This document shows positions 34,596-42,351 of a stretch of 64,000 nucleotides of DNA, one piece after another. Below the pieces are notes generated by a model. That model made no database searches. It had not been told where the DNA came from and saw only the letters and a list, made by a program, of their open reading frames with translations. Position 1 is the stretch's first letter. Each line of letters opens with the position of its first letter. The position numbers were made by a program, and so were the translations under genes. The DNA comes from Bdellovibrio bacteriovorus HD100 (GTDB taxonomy: Bacteria; Bdellovibrionota; Bdellovibrionia; Bdellovibrionales; Bdellovibrionaceae): NCBI RefSeq assembly GCF_000196175.1, contig NC_005363.1, positions 1,178,001 through 1,242,000 on the forward strand, read 5' to 3'.

Positions 34596-35417
34596 GTGAA
34601 ATTGAAGATCAGATGCCCATCATGCGCGAAATTGTACGAGGTTGAAAGTGACGACATCCAGACGGAGTCGCCGCTGTTTCAGTGCATTTCCTGCGAGGGT
34701 CGTTTCAGTTTCGAATATCCTCCTCAAGATCCGGCGAATGTGATCTGTTTTGCAGTTTCACTTGAGGCTGAAGAGGCGTCACTTGCCGAATCCGCTCCAG
34801 AATTGGAGAAAAGCGAGCTTGTTCTTGCTGCTAAGCGACAAGAAGATCATGCTATTGAGCCGGGTGCTCAAGAGATGAAGGGCTGCCCGAAGTGTGGGGC
34901 TTTGAACGGTCGTCGTGCGAAAGAGTGTTACTCTTGCCACGTGATCTTTGAAAAGCTGGAAGGTCTGCCAAAGGACCCTTCCCTGAAAGCTCAGCCAAGC
35001 CTTGTGCGCAAGTGGAAGAACCTGGTTGAAAACTTCGACAATGAATCCCTGCATGACGAGTTCATCCGTTCTTGCCATGAACTGGATGCTTTGCGTTTTG
35101 CTATTTTGAAGTACGAAGACCTAAAAACCGCGCAAGGCGGTGATCCACAATGTGATCAGATGATCGCGCGTATCAACTCTTTGATGATGGTGGGATTGAG
35201 CCAAAAACCTACGGCCAAAGATCAGGCGATGAAGCCGAAGTGGAACAAGTACATGTACTGGGGTCCGTTTGGCCTGAGCGCGCTGTTGATCCTGCTGGGC
35301 ATGATCAACCTGGGTCACCGCAACCTGATCGGGGTGGGCGTGGCGCTAGCGTGTATGGCGGCGGGTTTGATCGTCATGATCAAAGGCAAGATTTCAGCCT
35401 CTGACTTCTTAGACTGA
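34596..35417 (+). CDS. Zinc-ribbon membrane protein (MJ0042-type motif)
   Basis: A 273-residue protein starting at GTG 34596. The N terminus is a zinc finger of the MJ0042 type (RCPSCAKLYEVES ... FQCISCEGRFSF), followed by an acidic linker. A second zinc ribbon follows (GCPKCGALNGRRAKECYSC, about 96-114), then a helical middle and two hydrophobic helices near the C terminus (about 225-245 and 248-265). Similar proteins occur in predatory and myxobacterial genomes, with unknown role; a structural or regulatory membrane-linked function is plausible. It is divergent from lnt. A family 2 palindrome starts right at its stop. Confidence 0.8.
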   Translation: MKLKIRCPSCAKLYEVESDDIQTESPLFQCISCEGRFSFEYPPQDPANVICFAVSLEAEEASLAESAPELEKSELVLAAKRQEDHAIEPGAQEMKGCPKCGALNGRRAKECYSCHVIFEKLEGLPKDPSLKAQPSLVRKWKNLVENFDNESLHDEFIRSCHELDALRFAILKYEDLKTAQGGDPQCDQMIARINSLMMVGLSQKPTAKDQAMKPKWNKYMYWGPFGLSALLILLGMINLGHRNLIGVGVALACMAAGLIVMIKGKISASDFLD

Positions 35418-35541
35418 AACCGTTGAAAAAGGCCCATCTGACTTCGTTGGCGGGCCTTTCGCTTCTCTTCGACGTGCTTGAAGCACGCCTCCGTTTCGCG
35501 AAAAACCCTCCGCCTCGCATCTGAACCTTTTTGAACGGTTT
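35418..35541 (+). repeat. Palindromic intergenic element, family 2, copy 2
   Basis: A 124-bp element starting at the stop codon of the zinc-ribbon gene. Inverted ends are AAACCGTTGAAAAAGG and the complement of AAACCGTTCAAAAAGG. The internal hairpin is GTGC-TTGAA-GCAC, where copy 1 has GTGC-AGGA-GCAC: different loop, same stem. It is followed by TTTTT, so it can also work as terminator. Confidence 0.75.
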
Positions 35542-35558
35542 TTGTTATAAAGATCGTT

Positions 35559-36128
35559 TTACAAACAATAGTTGTTTTCGTTGAAGTAGCGGCGGCACAG
35601 TGATGTTCCGTTTTGGCAGTCTGATGGCGTGTTGGAAGTGTAGGATCCTGTGCGGGAGCAGTTTTTGGTGCCGCCGTCTTTGATCTCGGCCACGAATTCG
35701 CCAGAAGCTGTGACTTTGCCGTTGGATGTGATTTTGTATCTGACAGTGTTTGTGCCTGGATCCAGAAGCGGGCGTTGCAGCAAGGTGGCGATCCACAGGT
35801 TGATGGATTTCTTGCTTTGGCCTTTGGCGCTGTCGTAATCAACAGTTTTGGTTCTTTGTGATCCGTCCTGGTGCAGAGCTGTCAGCGTAACCGAGTCACC
35901 TTTAATGCCCGCCGGGCCGACGAAATAGTCGTATTCTCCCGCTGTCAGAATTTCTTCGCGGCAGATGAAAGAGCCGTGGGATGGACCGCCTGGGTTGTTC
36001 CCGAAGCAGTGGACGACGATTCGTCCTTGAGCAAGAACAGCTGTTTTTTGATTTCCGTTTTTGAAGCCGACTTCGGCGTGGGCAGACAGACTTAGCAAGA
36101 AAATGAATACTGAAATTACCGATTTCAT
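35559..36128 (-). CDS. Hypothetical secreted protein with disulfide-rich tail
   Basis: ATG 36128 is chosen for the SD AGGGGG and the signal peptide MKSVISVFIFLLSLSAHA. The 189-residue product has a beta-rich domain: GRIVVHCFG, FICREEILTAGEYDYFVGPAGI, and SVTLTALHQDGSQRTKTVDYD. The C-terminal tail has clustered cysteines (KNCSRTG, SDCQNG, SLCRRY, NYCL). It is not recognised. It probably works in the periplasm or outside, and is placed next to a secreted nuclease-like gene on the same strand, 65 bp away. Confidence 0.72.
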   Translation of the reverse strand: MKSVISVFIFLLSLSAHAEVGFKNGNQKTAVLAQGRIVVHCFGNNPGGPSHGSFICREEILTAGEYDYFVGPAGIKGDSVTLTALHQDGSQRTKTVDYDSAKGQSKKSINLWIATLLQRPLLDPGTNTVRYKITSNGKVTASGEFVAEIKDGGTKNCSRTGSYTSNTPSDCQNGTSLCRRYFNENNYCL

Positions 36129-36193
36129 AAAGTTCCCCCTGTGCAATCAAGTCTGGCACGATCCAGACTTGAATTGCAAGGCAGGAGCGACTT

Positions 36194-36766
36194 TTACGGC
36201 ACAGGGCAAAGATTGTCTTTTTGGCAGTGGATGATTCTGTCGCGCAACTGGGTCATTTCATCCAAGTTGTGCTCAAGCTCTACATCAAAGCCCACAGCTT
36301 TTCCGCCTTTTTGCGATACAGAGATGAATTCACGCACATACTGGAATTTGTCGTAAGCGTACTTTTCCCCGGTGGAGGTGTTGATGAACTCCAAAGGAGC
36401 GCCCGACCCCAGGTGGGTCAGGAAGCGTTTGCGCTGTTGTTTGGCTTTGGTCAGGCCGTTTTTCAGGTTGCTGTAACATTTTACTTCGCCCACCATCGCA
36501 ACTTTCTGAGTGTTGTGATCCATCAAAACCATGTCCAGTTCGCCCACGGTGCGACCTTTCAGGTTGTAGGCAATGCCCACGATCACTTCATATTGGGGAG
36601 CAGGGTATTTTTCCGAAAATTCAGCACGCGCGACTTCCTCGCACACGGCTCCTGGATCACGATAATGACGGGCTTGATTGCGGATTTTTTCGAAAGTTCC
36701 ATCCAGGTCTGCAAAGGCAGAGACTGAGGAAAGAAGAAGAACAGCTAAAACAACAAATTTATTCAT
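36194..36766 (-). CDS. Secreted PD-(D/E)XK-like nuclease
   Basis: ATG 36766 is chosen because it follows SD GGGGG and gives a signal peptide (MNKFVVLAVLLLSSVSAFA). In the 190-residue protein, the mature part shows a restriction-endonuclease-like core. It has an upstream helix with Glu (VCEEVARAEF), then GELDMVLMDHNTQKVAMVGEVKCYS, which fits E/D...D-x(n)-E-x-K, then a helix AKQQRKRFLTHL. That arrangement is typical of PD-(D/E)XK nucleases, here with a secretion signal, which is unusual. A prey-DNA or environmental-DNA role is inference. Catalytic activity would need testing. Confidence 0.72.
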   Translation of the reverse strand: MNKFVVLAVLLLSSVSAFADLDGTFEKIRNQARHYRDPGAVCEEVARAEFSEKYPAPQYEVIVGIAYNLKGRTVGELDMVLMDHNTQKVAMVGEVKCYSNLKNGLTKAKQQRKRFLTHLGSGAPLEFINTSTGEKYAYDKFQYVREFISVSQKGGKAVGFDVELEHNLDEMTQLRDRIIHCQKDNLCPVP

Positions 36767-36921
36767 GGAATGCCCCCGAATGGCGGGGAGTGTGCCACAA
36801 CGAGGGGGCTTTTCCCAGCAACGCAAGGCCCCTGGGAAAAAGCGATAGGCCTGTCAAGATTCTAGACAGCCGTAAGGAGGGCTGGATTGTATTTAATTCT
36901 TTTTATTGCCGTTCTAAGATC

Positions 36922-36958
36922 AACGCACTCCGCCCTCGTAGCGAGGGCGGAGTGCGTT
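36922..36958 (-). terminator. Perfect 17-bp hairpin after the subtilase gene
   Basis: AACGCACTCCGCCCTCG and its exact complement flank the loop TAG. It lies 51 bp past the subtilase stop on the minus strand. The T run is poor, so it may be a terminator, a 3' stabiliser or a protein-binding palindrome. Confidence 0.55.
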
Positions 36959-37009
36959 AGTTGAGCAGTTCGTTTCGACCTGTTTTTTAAACAGATGTGG
37001 AGGCTTGTA

Positions 37010-38386
37010 TTAGAAGCCTTCGTTCTCTTGTTTTGTGCCGAGCTTGCTCGGGCGAACTTTGGTGCCCATGGCATCGATCAGAGACCGGCCAAAGTGACTC
37101 ATTTCTTTGGCGGTGGCATCAACACCGTCTTCGGCGGCGCGGGAATTCTTATCATTAGGATCCCCGCTGAAGCTTTTCATATTGGCGGTGTTCACCGCGA
37201 TCACGCCCGTCGCACCCACGCCCTGATCCAGGATGGTCAGTGCTTTATACAGATTCAACTGACGGGATGTGCGGGTCTTGGAAGCCAGTTGTGACTGGGC
37301 ATCGCCCGTAGCCAGGATGTATTTTTTCACGTCACTGGCAGAGAAAGACTGTTTGTGCGCCATCACCAAAGCAGCTGCACCTGTCACAAATGCGGTGGCT
37401 TGCGAGGTGCCGGTCATATAACCGTAAGAGTTCCCCGGCAGGCAGGACAGAATGTTCTGGCCGGGAGCTGCGATATCCACAGTCTCGACACCATAATTGG
37501 ACGAAGCCAAGACTTGCGTGCTGGGGTCGATTGCCGTGACTGAGATGATGTTGCTCAGTTTATAATCGGCCGGGTAATAGTGATGCTGATCCGAGTTGGA
37601 TCTTTCATTCCCCGCAGCAGCGACAAAAAGGATTCCCTTTTTTTCGGCTTCGGCGATGGCATCGTGTTCTTCCTGTGAAAACTCAGTCCCACCACCGGAA
37701 TAGTTGATGATGTGCGCGCCCATTTTCACTGCATAGCGAATGGAAGCCACGGTGTTTTTCAAGTTGTCCGTGCCCGGAACTTTCGGGTCATAGTATTTTA
37801 GAATCATCAGGCTGACTTCCGGAGCAATCCCGGTGATGCCTTTGCCGTTTCCGGCCTCTGCGCCGATGATGCCGGCGATATGAGTGCCGTGTCCGTGGTT
37901 GTCATCCAGTTTTGGATTGTTGGAAACAAAGTTCCAGCCATAGACGTCATCCACAAAACCATTGCCGTCATCGTCAATGCCGTTGGTGGCTTTGTCGCGG
38001 CCCATGGAATCTTTGCCGGTTTCACCCGGGTTGCGCCAAAGGTTTCCCGCCAAGTCTTCGTGTTTGATGTCGATACCCGTGTCGATCACGGCAATCACGA
38101 TGTCACGACTGCCTTTGGTGACGGACCATGCGCGAGCCGCATCGGATTTTTTCAAACCCCAGGCCTGGCTGATGGCGGGATCGTTGAAAAGCGCACTCGG
38201 TTCATCAATGACCTTGTCAGTCTGAGAGGTGATGAAGGATTTTTCCAGAGCGCGTGTGCTGTCTTTTTTGGAGCTTTGAGAGCGGGAAGGGGAATGTTCT
38301 TCTGTGGAGTACAGGTATAGACCCAGTCCCCCAAAGAACACCAAACCGGTACAGCCAGCTGCAATAATCATCTTGCGAGAAAACAT
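37010..38386 (-). CDS. Subtilisin-like serine protease (S8 family), membrane-anchored or secreted
   Basis: ATG 38386 is chosen for its SD (AAAGGGG); the N terminus MFSRKMIIAAGCTGLVFFGGLGLYLYST is a signal or anchor. The S8 triad is intact: Asp102 in VIDTGIDIKHEDL, His166 in HGHGTHIAG, and Ser328 in TGTSQATAFVTG. The oxyanion Asn region AAAGNERS is also present. The 458 residues include a roughly 40-residue linker before the domain and a C-terminal extension of about 100 residues without recognisable motif. It also has a Ca-binding-like DDDGNGFVDD insert. Hydrolysis of periplasmic or prey proteins is likely. Confidence 0.93.
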   Translation of the reverse strand: MFSRKMIIAAGCTGLVFFGGLGLYLYSTEEHSPSRSQSSKKDSTRALEKSFITSQTDKVIDEPSALFNDPAISQAWGLKKSDAARAWSVTKGSRDIVIAVIDTGIDIKHEDLAGNLWRNPGETGKDSMGRDKATNGIDDDGNGFVDDVYGWNFVSNNPKLDDNHGHGTHIAGIIGAEAGNGKGITGIAPEVSLMILKYYDPKVPGTDNLKNTVASIRYAVKMGAHIINYSGGGTEFSQEEHDAIAEAEKKGILFVAAAGNERSNSDQHHYYPADYKLSNIISVTAIDPSTQVLASSNYGVETVDIAAPGQNILSCLPGNSYGYMTGTSQATAFVTGAAALVMAHKQSFSASDVKKYILATGDAQSQLASKTRTSRQLNLYKALTILDQGVGATGVIAVNTANMKSFSGDPNDKNSRAAEDGVDATAKEMSHFGRSLIDAMGTKVRPSKLGTKQENEGF

Positions 38387-38456
38387 GAGGTATGCCCCTT
38401 TCGCCACAAACACTTATCGGAATTTAAAGGGCCAGCATAAGCATGAAAGGGTTTGA

Positions 38457-38469
38457 TCTCATTTTGAGA
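38457..38469. promoter_or_regulatory. TCTC-N5-GAGA palindrome between divergent genes
   Basis: The perfect palindrome TCTC-ATTTT-GAGA lies 70 bp upstream of the subtilase and 89 bp upstream of the lipoprotein gene, in the shared control region. It is the same pattern as at 16708. Confidence 0.4.
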
Positions 38470-38557
38470 CGGTCGGGCCAGTGTGGGCATACATTATATA
38501 GATATTGCCGGAATGGTTTAAACTAAAGCCTGGAGGCCCCTAACCGAAGAGAAGAAC

Positions 38558-39067
38558 ATGAAAAAGTTTAGAATGTTTCTGACCTTCAGCGCTTTGTTCC
38601 TGATCTCTTGCAATCAGACTGTGGGATCAGGTGAGCTGGATTTGGGAAGCTTGAGCGAAGACGCTATCTTCCACAATCAATCCGAAACCGGAACTTCCTC
38701 CGGTAGCGAATTTCATTACGTTAAACTGGACCTGAAGGCCAACGGGGACTTCGAACAAACCGAAGCTTTGTTTGACCAGGCCGGGTCTGGAACCAATTGC
38801 GTTCTTAAAGGCACTTGGGCCATAGAGCCGGGCACCGTGGATTCGGAAGTTGGCAACGAGCTGGTCGTCACGGTGACAGAGCTGAATGGCGGCGCTGTGG
38901 CGCTGGAAAAGCGATACGACCTGCGTGAGCTGAGTTATCAGAGCCTGAAATACAAATGGAACGAAAATTCCGACCTGTTGGATCTGACCAACACCATGTA
39001 TGCAGACTATCCCGAATACACGGCAGCCCAAGCCGGTCTTGTGGCCGACACCTTCTGTAATCGCTAG
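38558..39067 (+). CDS. Hypothetical lipoprotein
   Basis: A 169-residue lipoprotein: signal peptide MKKFRMFLTFSALFLISC with lipidated Cys18. The mature part begins with an acidic Ser/Gly-rich linker and then a beta-rich domain with few cysteines (GTNCVLKGTWAIEPG; final TFCNR). The GTW motif with a preceding Cys recalls lipocalin-like barrels, but this is weak. It is divergent from the subtilase and followed by a bidirectional terminator. Confidence 0.75.
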   Translation: MKKFRMFLTFSALFLISCNQTVGSGELDLGSLSEDAIFHNQSETGTSSGSEFHYVKLDLKANGDFEQTEALFDQAGSGTNCVLKGTWAIEPGTVDSEVGNELVVTVTELNGGAVALEKRYDLRELSYQSLKYKWNENSDLLDLTNTMYADYPEYTAAQAGLVADTFCNR

Positions 39068-39090
39068 TTTTGAAGAGTGATCATTAAAAT

Positions 39091-39123
39091 AAAAAAAAGC
39101 CACCTTGTCGGGTGGCTTTTTTT
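39091..39123. terminator. Bidirectional terminator
   Basis: AAAAAGCCACC / GGTGGCTTTTT with a TTGTCG-type loop, A run before and T run after, between the convergent lipoprotein gene and the lytic transglycosylase gene. Confidence 0.9.
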
Positions 39124-39131
39124 GTTTGAGT

Positions 39132-41294
39132 TTATCTGGAAAGCTTCAGCAGTTCTTCCGGGAACAGCGAGCCTTTGTCCTGATGAAGCAGTCTTTGATA
39201 AAAGACGTAGTTTCGCATCGTCAGTTTGATATAAGACCGGGTCTCTTCGTAAGGAACCTCTTCAATAAACTCCACGGAATCATCGCGGTAGCGGGTTTTC
39301 AGCCATCCGCGGATGGCGCTGTCGTTGGCATTGTAACCGGACACTGCCAAAATGTACTGATCCTTATACTTGCGCATCAGATTCTTCAATTCAAAGGCCC
39401 CCAGCGGGACGTTGATTTCAGGCTTGTACAGGTCAAGAGCCTCGCCATAAGGCAGACCGTTTTGTTTGGCTAGCTGCTTTGCCACGCTGGGCAGAAGCTG
39501 CATCAAACCGAAGGCGTCCACAGGGCTGCGTGCTTCCGGATTGAAGGCGGATTCCTGGCGGATGATTGAGAAAATAAACTCCTGCGGGATGCCGCTTTTT
39601 TTGGAAGCTGCGGCAATGATGTCGCCGTAAGCCTGCGGGAACAGCAGATCCGGATGGTCATTCAATAGACGATCCTTCACCTGAGGCTCCAGCGCCCCAA
39701 TCGCCGAGAATAGCGGCAGGTAAAGGCCGGACCGGGCATAACCTGAAGAAACCGCAAGCCAGGTCTTTTCAGCAGTGACATTGCGTTTTTTCAGATCATC
39801 GACAGCGATGTTCAGAATCTTTTCCGCGAACGGTTTTTCATTCACGGCAATCAGCCATTCGGTGGTCATGCGAGTTTGCACATCCAGTTCTTCAATCGAG
39901 AACAGACTTAATCCCTGCAGCTCGTTCACGTCCACTTTCAGGGGCGGGAACTCCCAGCCCAGTTCGCGGTAAGCCAACACGCCATAGTAACCCAGCGGAT
40001 CTTCTTTGATCAGAGTTTGCAGTTCGACTTGGGCTTCGGGGGCTTGATCCAGCTTCTTCAGAGTGCGAGCCAGCCAGAAACGGGCGCGCGCCTTATCGGA
40101 AGAATCCTTCACCAGATCCTTCATCTGCTCAAGGCTGCTTTTCGCCTCGGGCCATTGGGAAAGCTTGTAGTAGTTCCAGGATTTCAGCCACGCGATCTTG
40201 TCGCGCAAACCTGCAAAGCTGACAGGCTGCTGATAGCTGGCTTCGAAATATTCCAAAGCCTTTTTGAAATCACCCTTTTCTTCGTCGATACGACCCAGGA
40301 TGAAATAAACTTCATCCATCGGGTAGGACCCACGAAGCAGACGGTGAGTTTCATTCAATACTTTCACCGCACGCGACGTTTGGTCTTCCGTCCACAAAGT
40401 TTTTGCAAACAGAACCTGAGAATCATGGAAACGGGCAATCGAACGGCGGTCTTTTTTGTTTTTCTGGAATTGTTTCTTAGACCAGTTCACAACATCGGCC
40501 GTCGCATTGATGTATTCTGTGCGACGCTGAGCCACTTTGTAAGTCTGACGGATGTTTTTCAAGGCCTGGAACTGTTCATCCGCCGTGGCTTCCTTGGCTG
40601 CCAGAATTTTCTTGTAAGTCGCCAGAGCCTGATCAAATTCACGGTGGAAACGATAGTCCGAGGCCACAGCACTGAGGTCTTTGTAAGCCGGAAGCGGGTT
40701 CAGGCGCGGAGAGTTTTTGTAAAGCTGGGTCTGAATGCTTTGAATGTCCTCTTTCAACTCGAGCTTCTGCGCGATCAAAAGGGCTTTCATATAGTATTCT
40801 TCTTTTTTCTTTTTATTGGATTCAGCGCGGGCTTTTTCAATGTAAGCCGGCAGGTCGTCCTGAAGCTCTTCAGAAGCCAAAGCCTCTTTCAGCTTGATGT
40901 CGATGTAAAGTTCGCGGTACCACGGCGCCACGTTTGCAGGCAGCTCTGCCAGGGTGTTGATGCGTTCACAGGACTCGTAGGCACGCAGCAACGCCAGATC
41001 ATGCAGCGGGAACTCCGGGATCAGGGAAAGGCGGGTGAAGCCTGCGCAGGCCTCTTGGGGCTGCTTTTCTTTTTTGGCCATGGAAACGGTGTAGGTCTTC
41101 CACCACAGAATGTTATTTTCGTTAGAGCCGACTTCCAGTTTTTCCAGCTCAGAAATTGGAGCAGATCTCCACTTTGCCATAAAGTTTGGCAATGGCGGAG
41201 TCAGGCGCTTGTCGATACGGGAATCAAAACGCGAGGTGGTCGCGCAACCAAGAATCACAGAGAAGAATGTCAGGGCTAGTACTATACGAGGCAT
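39132..41294 (-). CDS. slt: Soluble-type lytic murein transglycosylase, lipoprotein (Slt70-like)
   Basis: ATG 41294 is chosen because it gives a lipoprotein signal MPRIVLALTFFSVILGC (Cys17). The 720-residue protein has a long alpha-helical superhelix (TPR/U-domain like, about 100-530) typical of Slt70. A C-terminal SLT domain contains the catalytic Glu in IIRQESAFNPEARSPVDAFGLMQLLPS, then GYNANDSAIRGWL. It cleaves peptidoglycan glycan strands with 1,6-anhydro product formation. For a predator, cell-wall cleavage of self or prey is plausible. E. coli Slt is periplasmic and soluble, so the lipobox here is a difference. Confidence 0.92.
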   Translation of the reverse strand: MPRIVLALTFFSVILGCATTSRFDSRIDKRLTPPLPNFMAKWRSAPISELEKLEVGSNENNILWWKTYTVSMAKKEKQPQEACAGFTRLSLIPEFPLHDLALLRAYESCERINTLAELPANVAPWYRELYIDIKLKEALASEELQDDLPAYIEKARAESNKKKKEEYYMKALLIAQKLELKEDIQSIQTQLYKNSPRLNPLPAYKDLSAVASDYRFHREFDQALATYKKILAAKEATADEQFQALKNIRQTYKVAQRRTEYINATADVVNWSKKQFQKNKKDRRSIARFHDSQVLFAKTLWTEDQTSRAVKVLNETHRLLRGSYPMDEVYFILGRIDEEKGDFKKALEYFEASYQQPVSFAGLRDKIAWLKSWNYYKLSQWPEAKSSLEQMKDLVKDSSDKARARFWLARTLKKLDQAPEAQVELQTLIKEDPLGYYGVLAYRELGWEFPPLKVDVNELQGLSLFSIEELDVQTRMTTEWLIAVNEKPFAEKILNIAVDDLKKRNVTAEKTWLAVSSGYARSGLYLPLFSAIGALEPQVKDRLLNDHPDLLFPQAYGDIIAAASKKSGIPQEFIFSIIRQESAFNPEARSPVDAFGLMQLLPSVAKQLAKQNGLPYGEALDLYKPEINVPLGAFELKNLMRKYKDQYILAVSGYNANDSAIRGWLKTRYRDDSVEFIEEVPYEETRSYIKLTMRNYVFYQRLLHQDKGSLFPEELLKLSR

Positions 41295-41339
41295 ACCAAC
41301 AAGGGTATGCCCATTCAGAGGAAGAAACAACCCCGCAGG

Positions 41340-41370
41340 GCGGAAAGCCATTCTAAAGTAGGCTTTCCGC
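41340..41370. terminator. Inverted repeat between slt and htpX
   Basis: GCGGAAAGCC / GGCTTTCCGC, perfect 10-bp arms with an 11-nt loop, between the htpX stop and the slt start. It has no clear T run. It could be a weak terminator or 5' leader structure of slt. Confidence 0.45.
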
Positions 41371-41393
41371 TGCACGCGGTCTTGCAGGTCGCC

Positions 41394-42290
41394 TTAGAAG
41401 CGACCGCGCTGAAGAGCTTCGATACGAACTTCCAGAGGAGGGTGAGTCATGAACAATTTGGCGATTCCACCTTTGTCGCGGTTGGAAATCATCAAAGTCG
41501 CAGTCTGACCTTCTTCCGGTGGAATTGGCAGATCATACACGGAACGCAGCTTTTGCAAAGCTGCGACCATGCTGTCGCGGGAAGAATACTTCGCGCCGCC
41601 AGCATCCGCACGGAATTCGCGCTGACGAGAGAAGTAGTTCACCACGATAGAACCCAGCATTGTGAAGGCGATGTCGCCCAGGATCGTCACGGCAAAGCGA
41701 ACGATCTCGCGGTATTTTTCATCCACGTTGGCAGCCACAAGGCCCGCCAGAATACGAGAGAAGAACATCGCAAAGGCATTCACGATACCCTGGATCAGAG
41801 TCATGGTCACCATGTCACCGTTGGCGATGTGGGCCACTTCGTGCGCCAGAACGCCGTCGACTTCTTTTTCATTCATTCTCTGCAAAAGTCCGGTGGAAAC
41901 CGCAACCAGAGAGTTCTTTTTGGAAGGACCTGTCGCAAAAGCGTTGATGTCCACGGATTCGTAGATACCAACCTCTGGCATTTTAGGGAGCTGAGCGCGT
42001 CTTGCGAACTCATGAACTTTGTTTACCAAGTTGCGAAGTTCCGGATTTGGATTGTTGGCGTCGATGATTTTCACGCCATGGAACATCTTCGCCATCCACT
42101 TGGACATGAACAGGGAGATGAACGCGCCACCCATACCCCAAACGGCACAGAAAGCCATCAGGAACGGAATGTAAGAGTTAAGTCCCGCCATGCCCAGGAA
42201 GCGGCTGACGATAGACCAAACAATCCCGATCGTGACGATCACAAGGACGTTCGTTAATACAAATAGACCAATACGTTTCAAAAATGCCAT
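41394..42290 (-). CDS. htpX: Membrane zinc protease HtpX
   Basis: HtpX degrades misfolded inner-membrane proteins. The 298-residue protein has N-terminal helices (about 7-27 and 40-60), the zinc motif HEVAH (His150, Glu151, His154), two further membrane segments, and the third ligand region RQREFRADAGGA. Length and order are typical. It has SD AGAAGGAG before ATG 42290. It is 61 bp downstream of clpA, with a hairpin between (42305-42333), so it may be transcribed with clpS-clpA as a proteolysis unit. Confidence 0.95.
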   Translation of the reverse strand: MAFLKRIGLFVLTNVLVIVTIGIVWSIVSRFLGMAGLNSYIPFLMAFCAVWGMGGAFISLFMSKWMAKMFHGVKIIDANNPNPELRNLVNKVHEFARRAQLPKMPEVGIYESVDINAFATGPSKKNSLVAVSTGLLQRMNEKEVDGVLAHEVAHIANGDMVTMTLIQGIVNAFAMFFSRILAGLVAANVDEKYREIVRFAVTILGDIAFTMLGSIVVNYFSRQREFRADAGGAKYSSRDSMVAALQKLRSVYDLPIPPEEGQTATLMISNRDKGGIAKLFMTHPPLEVRIEALQRGRF

Positions 42291-42304
42291 TTATGCACTC
42301 CTTC

Positions 42305-42333
42305 TAGAGTCACCATTAATAATGATAACTCTA
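42305..42333 (-). promoter_or_regulatory. Leader hairpin upstream of htpX
   Basis: On the minus-strand RNA, UAGAGUUAUCAU pairs with AUGGUGACUCUA (12 pairs, two G-U) around a 5-nt loop. It ends a few bases before the SD of htpX. It could be a 5' stabiliser, an operator, or a weak terminator of clpA. Confidence 0.45.
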
Positions 42334-42351
42334 AAAGGAATGTCAATGCCA

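Noticed and set aside
34562-34596. Back-to-back GTG starts for lnt and the zinc-ribbon gene within a CACGTG site
   Set aside because: The lnt GTG start leaves no room for a leader and adds residues not typical of Lnt. ATG 34562 is a better start, so the abutting starts are probably an artefact.
40017-41279. 420-codon open frame opposite the lytic transglycosylase gene
   Set aside because: Antisense shadow of slt; low-complexity Phe/Arg/Val composition, no SD, no motif.
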